From Paracandidimonas soli (lineage in GTDB: Bacteria; Pseudomonadota; Gammaproteobacteria; Burkholderiales; Burkholderiaceae_B): a DNA stretch of 64,000 nt. The notes beneath the pieces were generated by a model. It was given only the letters and a program-made list of their open reading frames with translations, had not been told where the DNA came from and ran no database searches. Within the stretch, counting starts at the first letter, position 1. Each line of letters starts with the position of its first letter. Location of the stretch: NCBI RefSeq assembly GCF_004342005.1, contig NZ_SMBX01000013.1:1-64000 (forward strand), given 5' to 3'. The translations under genes were made by a program, and so were the position numbers. Of this stretch, positions 54,274 to 64,000 are shown piece after piece.

Positions 54274-54302
54274 ACACCCCGACAGCAAGGCTATCGGGGT
54301 GT
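54274..54302 (-). terminator. Rho-independent terminator of the rpsU-dnaG-rpoD operon
   Basis: A 9-bp perfect stem (54274-54282 with 54294-54302), extendable across one mismatch, is followed on the minus strand by TTTT. It lies 58 bases after the rpoD stop. Confidence 0.85.
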
Positions 54303-54359
54303 CGGCGAGGCATCGCGCGGCCTCCAGGGCCACGTCGGCGTCGGCGCTTTCGCCGCTGA

Positions 54360-56615
<2,256 letters not shown>

Positions 56616-56727
56616 AAATCACTTCCGTGGGCGCCAATGCCCGAACTCCCGGAAACCCTCCAGGGCGTCCAGTTTTCGGGCCAAAAATAATAGACTTCGC
56701 GTAAACTTCCCATTTTACAATAAATAG

Positions 56728-58779
56728 TTAGTGCGAAGATGCACGACCCAGCAGAGTTATCCGCCGGGTCAACTCCTGGTATCGCGTACGCTCATCCTCC
56801 GTCTTCAGACCGGCAGCCACCAGGGTTGACTGCTCGGCCTTTGCCGCTTCCAGCTCAATGCGCCTCAGCGCATCATTCCATTCTGCCTGCGGATCAGGCA
56901 ATTCGTCTTCACTGAGCAGCTCGGCACTGAGAGATCGGAGCACTTGCACCAGATCGGCATCCGGATCCTGGGCCTCCAGGGCCTGTAACAGGGGGCCGGC
57001 ATGCCGTGCCCCGGACGCATTGATCAAGGCGATCAGTTCGCGCACCATTACCAGATGGGGGCCATGGTCCAGTATTTCAAGCTGCTGGTCCCCCAAGCCC
57101 GCCGCCAGTTCGGGGTGCGTCAGCAGCAAACGCAGCAGGCGCTTCGCCATAGGCGTGACCGCCCTGCTCGAGGGCCTCGCCTGCCGCGGTTTTTCCTTGC
57201 CTCCGCCCGGCTTGCGCCAGCCCCGCTGCGATGCATCCTGCGCCCTCGCCGGCCCGCCGCCCTCCCAGACTGGAAGATCGTGGTCGGGGACGCCATAGTC
57301 CGGCACCATGCCATCATCGCCATAGACAGGCACGTCGTCATGATAGCTTCCGCCGGCAAAGCCTGGCGGCTCGTCGGAAGCGGCGCCATAGGATCCGCTC
57401 CTCCGCGCATTCTGCCTGCCCGGGCCCGGCTGAGGACCGGCGGAGCCCTGCGCGGGAGCGGCAGCCGGGGTCGACGGCGCCATGGCCGCCATCGCCTGCA
57501 TCATCTGCGCCAGTTCCTCCGGCGTCAACTGCACCAGCTTTGCGAATTCATGCTCGATCTGCAGCCGCAACGCGCCCTCGGGCAGTTGCGCCAGCAGCGG
57601 GCGAGCCTCGTGTACGCATGCGGCCCGCCCTTCGGCCTCTCCCATGGGATGGCGCGAAGCCAGTTCCTCCAGCATGAAACGTGACAGCGGCAGCGCCTCG
57701 GCAACCGTGGCCCGGAAGGCCTCCTCGCCAAACTCCTGGATATACGAATCCGGATCCTGGCCTTCCGGCAGGAACAGGAAACGAATGGCGACATCGTCGC
57801 GCAGCAGCGGCAGGCAGGCATTCAGGGCGCGCCAGGCGGCGCGCCTTCCCGCCTTGTCGCCATCAAAGCTGAAAATGATGCGGTCGCTTGCCCGCATCAG
57901 CTTGCGTACATGATCCGGCGTCGTGGCGGTGCCCAATGTCGCGACGGCATTGGCCAGGCCGTGCTGCGCCAGGCTGACCACATCCATATAGCCTTCCACG
58001 ACCAGCACGAAGCCTTCCTTGCGGATGGCGGCGCGGCCCTCCCACAGCCCGTATAGCTCCTGGCCCTTGGAAAACAGCGGCGTTTCGGGGGAGTTCAGGT
58101 ACTTGGGCTCTCCCTTGCCGATGATGCGGCCGCCAAAACCGATCAGGCTCCCCTTGGCATTGCGGATGGGAAACATGACACGTTCGCGGAAGCGATCGTA
58201 GCGGCGCCCGTCTTCCGATTCAATGACCAGGCCGGATTCGAGCAGCAAGGGATCGTCGTAGCGCGGAAACACCTGCGACAGCCCGTGCCGGTCGGTACCC
58301 GACCAGCCCAGGCCGAAGTGGGCGATCATGGCCTCGCTCAGCCCGCGCCTCTTCAGGTACTGCGCGGCTTGCGGAGAAGACGACAGCAGGCGCACATAAT
58401 GCGCCTGGGCTGAATCGAGAATTTGCTGGTGGCGGGAGACTTCGGCTTTGCGCTGTTGTGCGGCGGCCCTTTGCCTTGGCGTTTGTTCCTGCTCGGGAAC
58501 TGTCATCCCCACGCTGCCCGCCAGCGACCTGACCGCCTCGGGGAAACTGGCCCCCGTATGCTCGATCAGGAAGGTAATGGCCGTGCCATGCGCGCCGCAG
58601 CCAAAGCAGTGATAGAACTGCTTTGTCGGGCTGACGGTGAAGGATGGGGATTTTTCGTTATGAAAAGGACAAAGGCCAAGTAAGTTGGCCCCACCTTTCC
58701 TCAGCTGCACGTATTTGCCGACGACATCGGCAATATCCACACGCGCAAGCAGATCCTGAATGAAGGATTCAGGTATCAA
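56728..58779 (-). CDS. dnaG: DNA primase, TTG start
   Basis: The 683-residue primase has the CHC2 zinc finger ([30 protein letters not shown], about 37-66), the core with TOPRIM motifs ([28 protein letters not shown]), a Pro/Gly-rich linker (about 440-540) and a C-terminal DnaB-interacting domain. The start is a TTG (reading [15 protein letters not shown]) that overlaps the rpsU stop by four bases (TTGA). No ATG or GTG start fits the family. Weak initiation and coupling to rpsU would keep primase levels low. Confidence 0.97.
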   Translation of the reverse strand: MIPESFIQDLLARVDIADVVGKYVQLRKGGANLLGLCPFHNEKSPSFTVSPTKQFYHCFGCGAHGTAITFLIEHTGASFPEAVRSLAGSVGMTVPEQEQTPRQRAAAQQRKAEVSRHQQILDSAQAHYVRLLSSSPQAAQYLKRRGLSEAMIAHFGLGWSGTDRHGLSQVFPRYDDPLLLESGLVIESEDGRRYDRFRERVMFPIRNAKGSLIGFGGRIIGKGEPKYLNSPETPLFSKGQELYGLWEGRAAIRKEGFVLVVEGYMDVVSLAQHGLANAVATLGTATTPDHVRKLMRASDRIIFSFDGDKAGRRAAWRALNACLPLLRDDVAIRFLFLPEGQDPDSYIQEFGEEAFRATVAEALPLSRFMLEELASRHPMGEAEGRAACVHEARPLLAQLPEGALRLQIEHEFAKLVQLTPEELAQMMQAMAAMAPSTPAAAPAQGSAGPQPGPGRQNARRSGSYGAASDEPPGFAGGSYHDDVPVYGDDGMVPDYGVPDHDLPVWEGGGPARAQDASQRGWRKPGGGKEKPRQARPSSRAVTPMAKRLLRLLLTHPELAAGLGDQQLEILDHGPHLVMVRELIALINASGARHAGPLLQALEAQDPDADLVQVLRSLSAELLSEDELPDPQAEWNDALRRIELEAAKAEQSTLVAAGLKTEDERTRYQELTRRITLLGRASSH

Positions 58780-58988
58780 TACAGGCGCGGAGGCAGTTGC
58801 TGGCTACGGATGCGTTTGTAGTGGCGCTTGACTGCGGCGGCGGCTTTACGCTTGCGCTCTGCAGTAGGCTTTTCATAGAATTCGCGCGAACGCAGTTCCG
58901 TCAGCAGACCTGTTTTTTCAATAGTGCGCTTGAAGCGGCGCAGAGCGGCTTCGAAGGGCTCGTTTTCTTTCAGACGAACGGTAGGCAT
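58776..58988 (-). CDS. rpsU: 30S ribosomal protein S21
   Basis: The 70-residue basic protein reads [59 protein letters not shown], matching S21 throughout. It is the first gene of the classical rpsU-dnaG-rpoD operon, and its stop overlaps the dnaG TTG start. Confidence 0.98.
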   Translation of the reverse strand: MPTVRLKENEPFEAALRRFKRTIEKTGLLTELRSREFYEKPTAERKRKAAAAVKRHYKRIRSQQLPPRLY

Positions 58989-59051
58989 GTATCCTGAACC
59001 TAAAATATGTAAAAGGTGAAAGGTTAAGCTAGTGATTCTAGCACGAAAAGA

Positions 59052-59594
59052 TCAGCTACGCACACCCTTTCGCACCCAGGCTTCGAGCTGGTGCGGGCGC
59101 AGGCTGTCGTAGTCCTCGAAAGGCTGGTGGATCCAGGGGTTGGTCGGCAGCTTGTCCACGTAGTAGTCGGGCGTTGCCTTGGAGTGCCCCTTCCACCACA
59201 GTACGGCGCTGCGCAGCTCGGTGATGTCCGGGAACTGATTGCGCAAGTGCTCGCCGACGCGCTGGAAGGTCATGCCGGTATCCACCATGTCGTCGACCAG
59301 CAGCACGCGACCCGACAAGGTGCCGCGCGTAATGGTGATGAACTGGGCGATGTCCAGCTGGCCCTGCTGCGTGCCGGCCGCTTCGCGATAGCTGCTGGTC
59401 GCCAGGATGCCCAACGGAACGTCGTAAATACGCGACAGGACATCGCCGACACGCACCCCGCCCCTGGCCAGGCAGACGATTTTGTCGAACTTCCAGCCCG
59501 ATTCGTGAATGACGAGCGCAAGGCGCTCGACCAGCTTGTTGTAGTCATCCCAGCTGACCCAATGATCCCGGTCGGTGCTTGGAGGCAGTGTCAT
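59052..59594 (-). CDS. Phosphoribosyltransferase (xanthine-guanine type)
   Basis: The 180-residue protein has the PRPP-binding motif VLLVDDMVDTGMTF and the upstream hood/loop KIVCLARGGVRVGDVLSRIYDVPLGILATSSYRE. It resembles Gpt-like or archaeal-type xanthine-guanine phosphoribosyltransferases of purine salvage. The base specificity is not clear. It stands alone upstream of the rpsU operon on the same strand. Confidence 0.88.
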   Translation of the reverse strand: MTLPPSTDRDHWVSWDDYNKLVERLALVIHESGWKFDKIVCLARGGVRVGDVLSRIYDVPLGILATSSYREAAGTQQGQLDIAQFITITRGTLSGRVLLVDDMVDTGMTFQRVGEHLRNQFPDITELRSAVLWWKGHSKATPDYYVDKLPTNPWIHQPFEDYDSLRPHQLEAWVRKGVRS

Positions 59595-59708
59595 GATGTG
59601 GTTTCCGCTTGAGCAATTTTGAAACGATTATTTTAACGCCGTCGAAGCGGCGCCGGTAGCCTTGCATTGCGCAGCCGCCCCGGCGATCTGGCCGCCGGAG
59701 CCGTCCGG

Positions 59709-60578
59709 TCAGCGCGCCAGCAGCCAGGTCATCACGACCAGCCCCAGGGCGATGCGGTACCAGGCGAACGGACGGTAGGTATGGCGCGACACGAAACGCA
59801 GCACAGCCCGCACCACCACCAGCGCGCTGAGAAAGGCCATGGCGAAACCTACGACGATAGCGCCGGCCTGCGTGCTGGAAAGCTCGCTTCCGTGTCTGTA
59901 GAGGTCGTATACCGTCGCCGCCAGCATGGTCGGCATGGCGAGAAAGAACGAGAACTCGGTAGCCGTCTTGCGCTGGATGCCCGCGATCATGCCGCTGATG
60001 ATAGTGGCGCCGGACCTGGACGTGCCGGGAATCATGGCGATGCATTGCGCGAACCCCACGACCAGCGCCTGTTTCCAGGTAATCTCCTCCAGGCTGTGCG
60101 CCGTGGCATTGCGCGAGGCCATGCTGTCGTCCTCCGGCGCGGCCTGCCCCGGCAGTTCCTTGGCGTACTGCGGCTTGCGCTCCACCCACAGCATGATCAG
60201 GCCGCCCAGGATCAGCGTCACCACGAAGATGGCGGGGCTGCCGAAAATCATCTTGATGTAGGAGATCATGATGGCGCCGATGACGGCGGCCGGCAGGAAC
60301 GCAATGATCAGATTGCGCGCGAACAGCATTTCCGTGCGATCGCCCGTCAGCGTACCCCGTATCAGCTTCCACAGGCGTTCGCGGAAAATCCACATGACGG
60401 CAAGGATGGAACCGAACTGGATGACCACCTCGAACACCTTGGCGCTTCCGGAAGAGAAGTCGATCCATTCGCCGATCAGCAGCAAGTGCGCCGTGCTGGA
60501 TACCGGGATGAACTCCGTCAGGCCTTCGATCAGCCCCAGAAAGCCTGCCTTCAGCAGGTAAAGAAAGTGTTCAGTCAT
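59709..60578 (-). CDS. uppP: Undecaprenyl-diphosphatase UppP (BacA)
   Basis: The 289-residue membrane protein has eight or so helices and the two UppP motifs: EGLTEFIPVSSTAHLLLIGE (about 18-37) and PGTSRSGATIISGMIAG (about 180-195). It recycles the lipid carrier of peptidoglycan synthesis by removing one phosphate, and gives bacitracin resistance when raised. The start is usual for the family. A diverged copy of the dispersed leader element lies just upstream. Confidence 0.96.
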   Translation of the reverse strand: MTEHFLYLLKAGFLGLIEGLTEFIPVSSTAHLLLIGEWIDFSSGSAKVFEVVIQFGSILAVMWIFRERLWKLIRGTLTGDRTEMLFARNLIIAFLPAAVIGAIMISYIKMIFGSPAIFVVTLILGGLIMLWVERKPQYAKELPGQAAPEDDSMASRNATAHSLEEITWKQALVVGFAQCIAMIPGTSRSGATIISGMIAGIQRKTATEFSFFLAMPTMLAATVYDLYRHGSELSSTQAGAIVVGFAMAFLSALVVVRAVLRFVSRHTYRPFAWYRIALGLVVMTWLLAR

Positions 60579-60605
60579 GCAAACTCACAAACGACTACTG
60601 GAAAA

Positions 60606-60660
60606 TGCCCCACGCTGCGCCTGCCTGCTGCATGGCGAACGGAGTCGCCAGGCATGGCCA
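60606..60660 (-). repeat. Dispersed leader element, copy E (diverged, upstream of uppP)
   Basis: A diverged form of the core (GCGCAGCGTGGGGCATTTT in gene direction) stands about 28 bases before the uppP start. It is preceded by a GGCATG/CATGCC-type inverted repeat that resembles the inner part of copy B. Confidence 0.55.
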
Positions 60661-60681
60661 TTGCAGCGCGGCTGAAACGGA

Positions 60682-61473
60682 TCAATCTTCGGCGGGGTTC
60701 ACGTGCGCCAGCATCTGCGGGAAAATCCGCGGCGTAGCCGCAATGACGCTGCCGGACTCCATCCAGCCCTGCTCGCCGTCGAAGTCGCCGATCAGGCCGC
60801 CGGCCTCGAGCACCAGCAGGCCGCCGGCCGCCAGGTCCCAGGGCTTGAGATTGATGCCGCAGAAGCCGTCGAGCCGGCCGCTGGCCACGTAGGCCAGATC
60901 CAGGACCGTCGAACCCATGCGGCGCGCGCTGGCGCAATTACCCAGCAGTTCGGCGAAACGCTCGCCCTGCTTGCCTTCCGCGCGCCAGGGCACATGCGCC
61001 CCGAGCAGCGCGTCATGGTAGCGCGTCTGGCCCGACACGCGGATGCGGCGGTCGTTCAGGAACGCGCCGCCGCCTCGGCTGGCCGTGAAGATATCGTTGC
61101 TGGAAGGATCGTGCACGACGGCCTGCACCGCCTGGCCGCGATGCAGCAGCGCAATGGAAACCGCGTAGACCGGAAATCCATGGATGAAGTTGGTCGTGCC
61201 GTCGAGCGGATCGATGACCCACTGGTATTCCGGCTCGTCGTTGCCGCCCTGCGCCGGATGCAGACCGGTTTCCTCGCCATGGAAGCCATGGTCGGGGTAA
61301 GCAGTGCGCAGGATATCGATGATGGCATCCTCTGCCGCGCGATCGACTTCCGTGACATAATTCTTGGGGCCTTTGCGCGCCACCTGCAAGCGATCCAGGT
61401 CCAGGCTGGCTCGATTGATGATCGCGCCAGCGCGACGTGCCGCCTTGACGGCGGTATTAAGCATGGGATGCAT
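60682..61473 (-). CDS. suhB: Inositol monophosphatase-family protein (SuhB-like)
   Basis: The 263-residue enzyme has the metal motifs GFHGEETG, WVIDPLDGTTNFIHGFP and the C-terminal WDLAAGGLLVLEAGG. SuhB also binds the transcription machinery in rRNA antitermination in E. coli. The start at 61473 (MHPMLNTAVKAARRAG) is the standard opening. It is divergent from trmJ across 126 bases. Confidence 0.93.
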   Translation of the reverse strand: MHPMLNTAVKAARRAGAIINRASLDLDRLQVARKGPKNYVTEVDRAAEDAIIDILRTAYPDHGFHGEETGLHPAQGGNDEPEYQWVIDPLDGTTNFIHGFPVYAVSIALLHRGQAVQAVVHDPSSNDIFTASRGGGAFLNDRRIRVSGQTRYHDALLGAHVPWRAEGKQGERFAELLGNCASARRMGSTVLDLAYVASGRLDGFCGINLKPWDLAAGGLLVLEAGGLIGDFDGEQGWMESGSVIAATPRIFPQMLAHVNPAED

Positions 61474-61599
61474 AGAATTCCGTAATCCACAAAAATAAGC
61501 CTGCAACAACAAGCTGCCGGCGGCTGAAACCAGGTGTCAGCGAATCCGCTATTGTAAAAGAGACTGCCGCACCGGTTTTCAATCTTTCCATTATTTTAG

Positions 61600-62439
61600 A
61601 TGACACTAACTTTTCAACGCGTAAGATTTGTTATGGTGCGTCCCAGCCACCCCGGAAACGTGGGCGCGGCAGCCCGCGCCATCAAGACCATGGGATTTTC
61701 CGACCTGCGCCTGGTGGCCCCGAAACAGGCCGATGTCGCCGGCCACCCGGAGGCCCACGCCCTGGCCAGCGGCGCCACCGACGTCCTTGCGCAAGCGCGC
61801 ATCGTCCCCACCCTGACCGATGCGCTGGAATCCGCCACGCTGTCGTTCGCCATGACGGCGCGCCCCCGCGTCATCGGCCCGCCCGCCTGCGACATACGCG
61901 AAGCCGCCCGGTTGTCCGTGGAGCACCTGCGGCAGCATCCCGATCATGGCGGCGTCGCCATCGTCCTGGGCACCGAGCGCGCCGGGTTGGAAAACGACGA
62001 TGTCACCGCCTGCCAGTACACCTGCCACATCCCCGCCAATCCGGAATACAGTTCGCTGAACGTGGCCCAGGCCCTGCAACTGTCCGCCTGGGAGCTGCGC
62101 TATGCCTTGCTGGATGCCGCCCAGGCCCCGCTGATCCCAACGACCGACGGCAAAGTCCTGGCCGGCGACCTGCCCGCCGCCATCGACAGCGTGCACGCCC
62201 TGCTGCGCCACCTGGAACAGGCCCTGGTCGCGATCCGCTTCCTGGATCCCGCACATCCGAAAAAACTGGTGCAGCGCATGCACCGGCTGCTGAACCGCGC
62301 CATGCTCAGCATGGACGAGGTCGACATGCTGCGCGGCATGTGTACCGCCATGATCAAGACTGCCGAACAGGCGGAGCCCGGTGCGCTCCAGCGCGCGCTG
62401 GAGCAGATGCAGGCGGCGTTGCGCAGCAGGGGCGGCTAA
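61600..62439 (+). CDS. trmJ: tRNA (cytidine/uridine-2'-O-)-methyltransferase TrmJ
   Basis: The 279-residue SPOUT-fold enzyme has VRPSHPGNVGAAARAIKTMGFSDLRLVAP, the SAM-knot motifs IVLGTERAGLENDDV and IPANPEYSSLNVAQALQLSAWELR, and a C-terminal helical tail (about 170-279). TrmJ 2'-O-methylates position 32 of tRNAs. Position and divergence from suhB match other betaproteobacteria. Confidence 0.93.
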   Translation: MTLTFQRVRFVMVRPSHPGNVGAAARAIKTMGFSDLRLVAPKQADVAGHPEAHALASGATDVLAQARIVPTLTDALESATLSFAMTARPRVIGPPACDIREAARLSVEHLRQHPDHGGVAIVLGTERAGLENDDVTACQYTCHIPANPEYSSLNVAQALQLSAWELRYALLDAAQAPLIPTTDGKVLAGDLPAAIDSVHALLRHLEQALVAIRFLDPAHPKKLVQRMHRLLNRAMLSMDEVDMLRGMCTAMIKTAEQAEPGALQRALEQMQAALRSRGG

Positions 62440-62521
62440 GCTGCCTGGAAGCAGCACATCGACATACAAGGCCAGCCGGACGGTACCGCCCTGCCGGGAG
62501 GCGGGAAACTAACGCTATGCG

Positions 62522-63385
62522 CTACTCCTGTTGCGCATCGTCCTCGCCGTTCTGCGCAGCCGCCAGCGCCGCCGACTGGACCTGCTCCCTGACGGGGATC
62601 GGCAAGCTCAGGCCCGCCTGCCGCAACACCTCCGGCGCCCTGCGCTGCAGGTCGAAGCGCAACTCCCAGAAGTTGCTGGCCGCCGCCCATACCCTGAGAT
62701 TGATGACGATCACGCTTTCCTGGTTGCCTGTCACCATGACCTGCGGCTTGGGATCGCGCAACGCCAGCGGATGCGTCTCCACCAGCTTGCGCAGCGTCGA
62801 CAGCGCCAGATCCAGGTCGTCGCCATAGCGCACCCTGGCCTCCACATCCATGCGCCGTACCGCATTGCGGCTGAAGTTGATGATTGGATTGCCCCAGACC
62901 AGGCTGTTGGGCAGCGTAATGTACGTGCCGTCGCTTTGCACCAGGCGCGTCAGGAACAGGCCGATTTCCTCGACCGTGCCATCGGCCTTGCCCACGATGC
63001 TCACCGACTCCCCCGCCCTCAGCGGCCTCAACGCCAGCAGCATGATGCCCGCCGCGACATTCTGCAGCGTTCCCTGCAAGGCCAGGCCGACTGCCAGGCC
63101 GGCGGCGCCCAGCACCGCGATCAGGCTGGTCGTCTGCACGCCGAACCGGGCCAGCACCGCCACCACCACGCAAATGCGGATAACCCATACGACCGTCGTC
63201 TGCACGATAGGCACGACCGTGGGATCGATGCGGCGCGAACGCAGGAACAGCTTGCGCACCCACTTGCCCACCAGGATGGAAACACCCCAGCCCAGGATCA
63301 GGATGACGATGGCGACCAGCAGGTTGAATGCCAGGTATTCGAAGGCCGGAAGAATGGCGATCAGATTGCTCTTGAAATCTTGCAT
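62522..63385 (-). CDS. Small-conductance mechanosensitive channel (MscS family)
   Basis: The 287-residue protein has three membrane helices in about the first 130 residues, the pore-lining helix and following loop GAAGLAVGLALQGTLQNVAAGIMLLALRPLRAGESVSI, a beta domain with LPNSLVWGNPIINFSRN, and a C-terminal alpha/beta domain (MVTGNQESVIVINLRVWAAASNFW). It opens under membrane tension to release solutes. The length fits the short MscS type. Confidence 0.93.
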   Translation of the reverse strand: MQDFKSNLIAILPAFEYLAFNLLVAIVILILGWGVSILVGKWVRKLFLRSRRIDPTVVPIVQTTVVWVIRICVVVAVLARFGVQTTSLIAVLGAAGLAVGLALQGTLQNVAAGIMLLALRPLRAGESVSIVGKADGTVEEIGLFLTRLVQSDGTYITLPNSLVWGNPIINFSRNAVRRMDVEARVRYGDDLDLALSTLRKLVETHPLALRDPKPQVMVTGNQESVIVINLRVWAAASNFWELRFDLQRRAPEVLRQAGLSLPIPVREQVQSAALAAAQNGEDDAQQE

Positions 63386-63539
63386 GGCTCAGGTCTCTTG
63401 TGGATGCGGTGCACCATCATCGGGCGCGAACGCTACGATCGCGATGATACCGTGAAGCGCGGCATTACTGTACCCGGGCGGAACCGCTACAATCCCGTGC
63501 ATCGCCCTTCCGACCGGGGCCGCACGCACATCGACCGCC

Positions 63540-64000
63540 ATGTCCATCACCATTACCCAGTTGCGCACCTATCCCATCAAATCCTGCGCAGGCCTGTCGC
63601 ACGATGCCGCCGCTTTCAGTCACGCCGGCCTGCAATGGGATCGCCACTGGGTCATGGTGGACGGCGACGGCCTGTTCATGACCCAGCGCCAGTATCCGCG
63701 CATGGCGCTGATACAGCCATCGCTGACGGAAAACCACCTGGAAATCCGCGCCCCCAGCATGCCGGACATATCCGTGCCCCTGGAGGCCGCTCCCTCGCAA
63801 GCCATCCCTGTGCGCATCTGGAAATCCGACACGCTGGGGCAGGACGAGGGCGATGCCGCCGCGGCAGCGCTGTCGCAATTCATGGGACTGCCCTGCCGCC
63901 TGCTGCGCACGCATCGCAGCGCGGAACGCCTGGCGAATCCCGAGCTTGTCGAGGCCTGGTCCGGCCGCAACGCCGAATGGGCCGCAGGCTTTCCGCAGCG
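63540..64000 (+). CDS. MOSC-domain protein, N-terminal part (cut by window end)
   Basis: The gene starts at 63540 and runs open past the window end (153 codons seen). It reads MSITITQLRTYPIKSCAGLS, HAGLQWDRHWVMVDGDGLFMTQRQYPRMALIQPSL, then VRIWKSDTLGQDEGDAAAAALSQFMGLPCRLLR. This is the MOSC N-terminal beta-barrel domain of YcbX/mARC-like molybdenum-cofactor proteins. The catalytic MOSC part would follow outside the window. It is divergent from the MscS gene. Confidence 0.85.
   Translation, partial: MSITITQLRTYPIKSCAGLSHDAAAFSHAGLQWDRHWVMVDGDGLFMTQRQYPRMALIQPSLTENHLEIRAPSMPDISVPLEAAPSQAIPVRIWKSDTLGQDEGDAAAAALSQFMGLPCRLLRTHRSAERLANPELVEAWSGRNAEWAAGFPQ

Overview
The window looks like chromosome of a betaproteobacterium of the family Alcaligenaceae (Bordetella/Achromobacter/Kerstersia-like). 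Reasons visible in the sequence: an orphan Bug/TctC-type periplasmic receptor, the rpsU-dnaG-rpoD operon with a Lys/Ala-rich N-terminal extension on RpoD, an etfB-etfA-acyl-CoA dehydrogenase run, and a dispersed leader element carrying the core CCGAAGGCGCAGCGTGGGGG upstream of several genes. The genus is inference; no rRNA gene is present.

Layout. 1-3990 is a patchwork next to the 3' end of a tRNA(CAT) gene: the tail of a TonB-dependent receptor, a Fur-like regulator, a decayed TnpB-type transposase, a ccdAB toxin-antitoxin pair, and a GlxA-type regulator divergent from an exported metallo-beta-lactamase-fold protein. 4.3-8.5 kb holds a small uptake and hydrolysis set (EamA transporter, LysR regulator, Bug receptor, aspartoacylase-like enzyme), then a SYLF lipoprotein. 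9.5-39.8 kb is a complete type VI secretion system (T6SS). All 13 core components are present (tssA, B, C, hcp, E, F, G, clpV, vgrG, J, K, L, M) with tagF, a TssQ-like lipoprotein, an FHA-like protein and a PpkA-related pseudokinase. Inside it lies a cargo module, vgrG - small membrane protein - DUF2169/pentapeptide fusion - pentapeptide protein - PAAR-like nuclease effector - two acidic TPR-like proteins - DUF3540. The locus is flanked by AT-rich DNA on both sides.

40.5-64 kb is mostly housekeeping: a 37-residue membrane protein coupled to an SPFH protein; rplS; a small membrane protein behind two LexA-type boxes; an HD-GYP protein; a 1-Cys peroxiredoxin; acyl-CoA dehydrogenase with etfAB; a deacetylase-family protein; MltB; CysM; a lactate-dehydrogenase-like flavoenzyme with a leader ORF and a LysR gene; rpsU-dnaG-rpoD; a phosphoribosyltransferase; UppP; an inositol-phosphatase-family protein (SuhB type); TrmJ; an MscS channel; and a MOSC protein cut by the window end.

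How the parts work together. The T6SS would build a contractile sheath (TssB/C) and Hcp tube on a TssE/F/G/K baseplate and a TssJ/L/M membrane complex. It would fire a VgrG spike tipped by the PAAR-like nuclease, loaded by the DUF2169 adaptor, and ClpV would recycle the sheath. The two signalling proteins of the locus (kinase-like and FHA-like) both lack their key residues, so control by threonine phosphorylation appears lost or altered. The observation I rate highest lies outside the T6SS: two tandem CTGT-N8-ACAG boxes over the promoter of a small gene for an 89-residue protein with one C-terminal membrane helix, which looks like an undescribed DNA-damage-inducible membrane protein.
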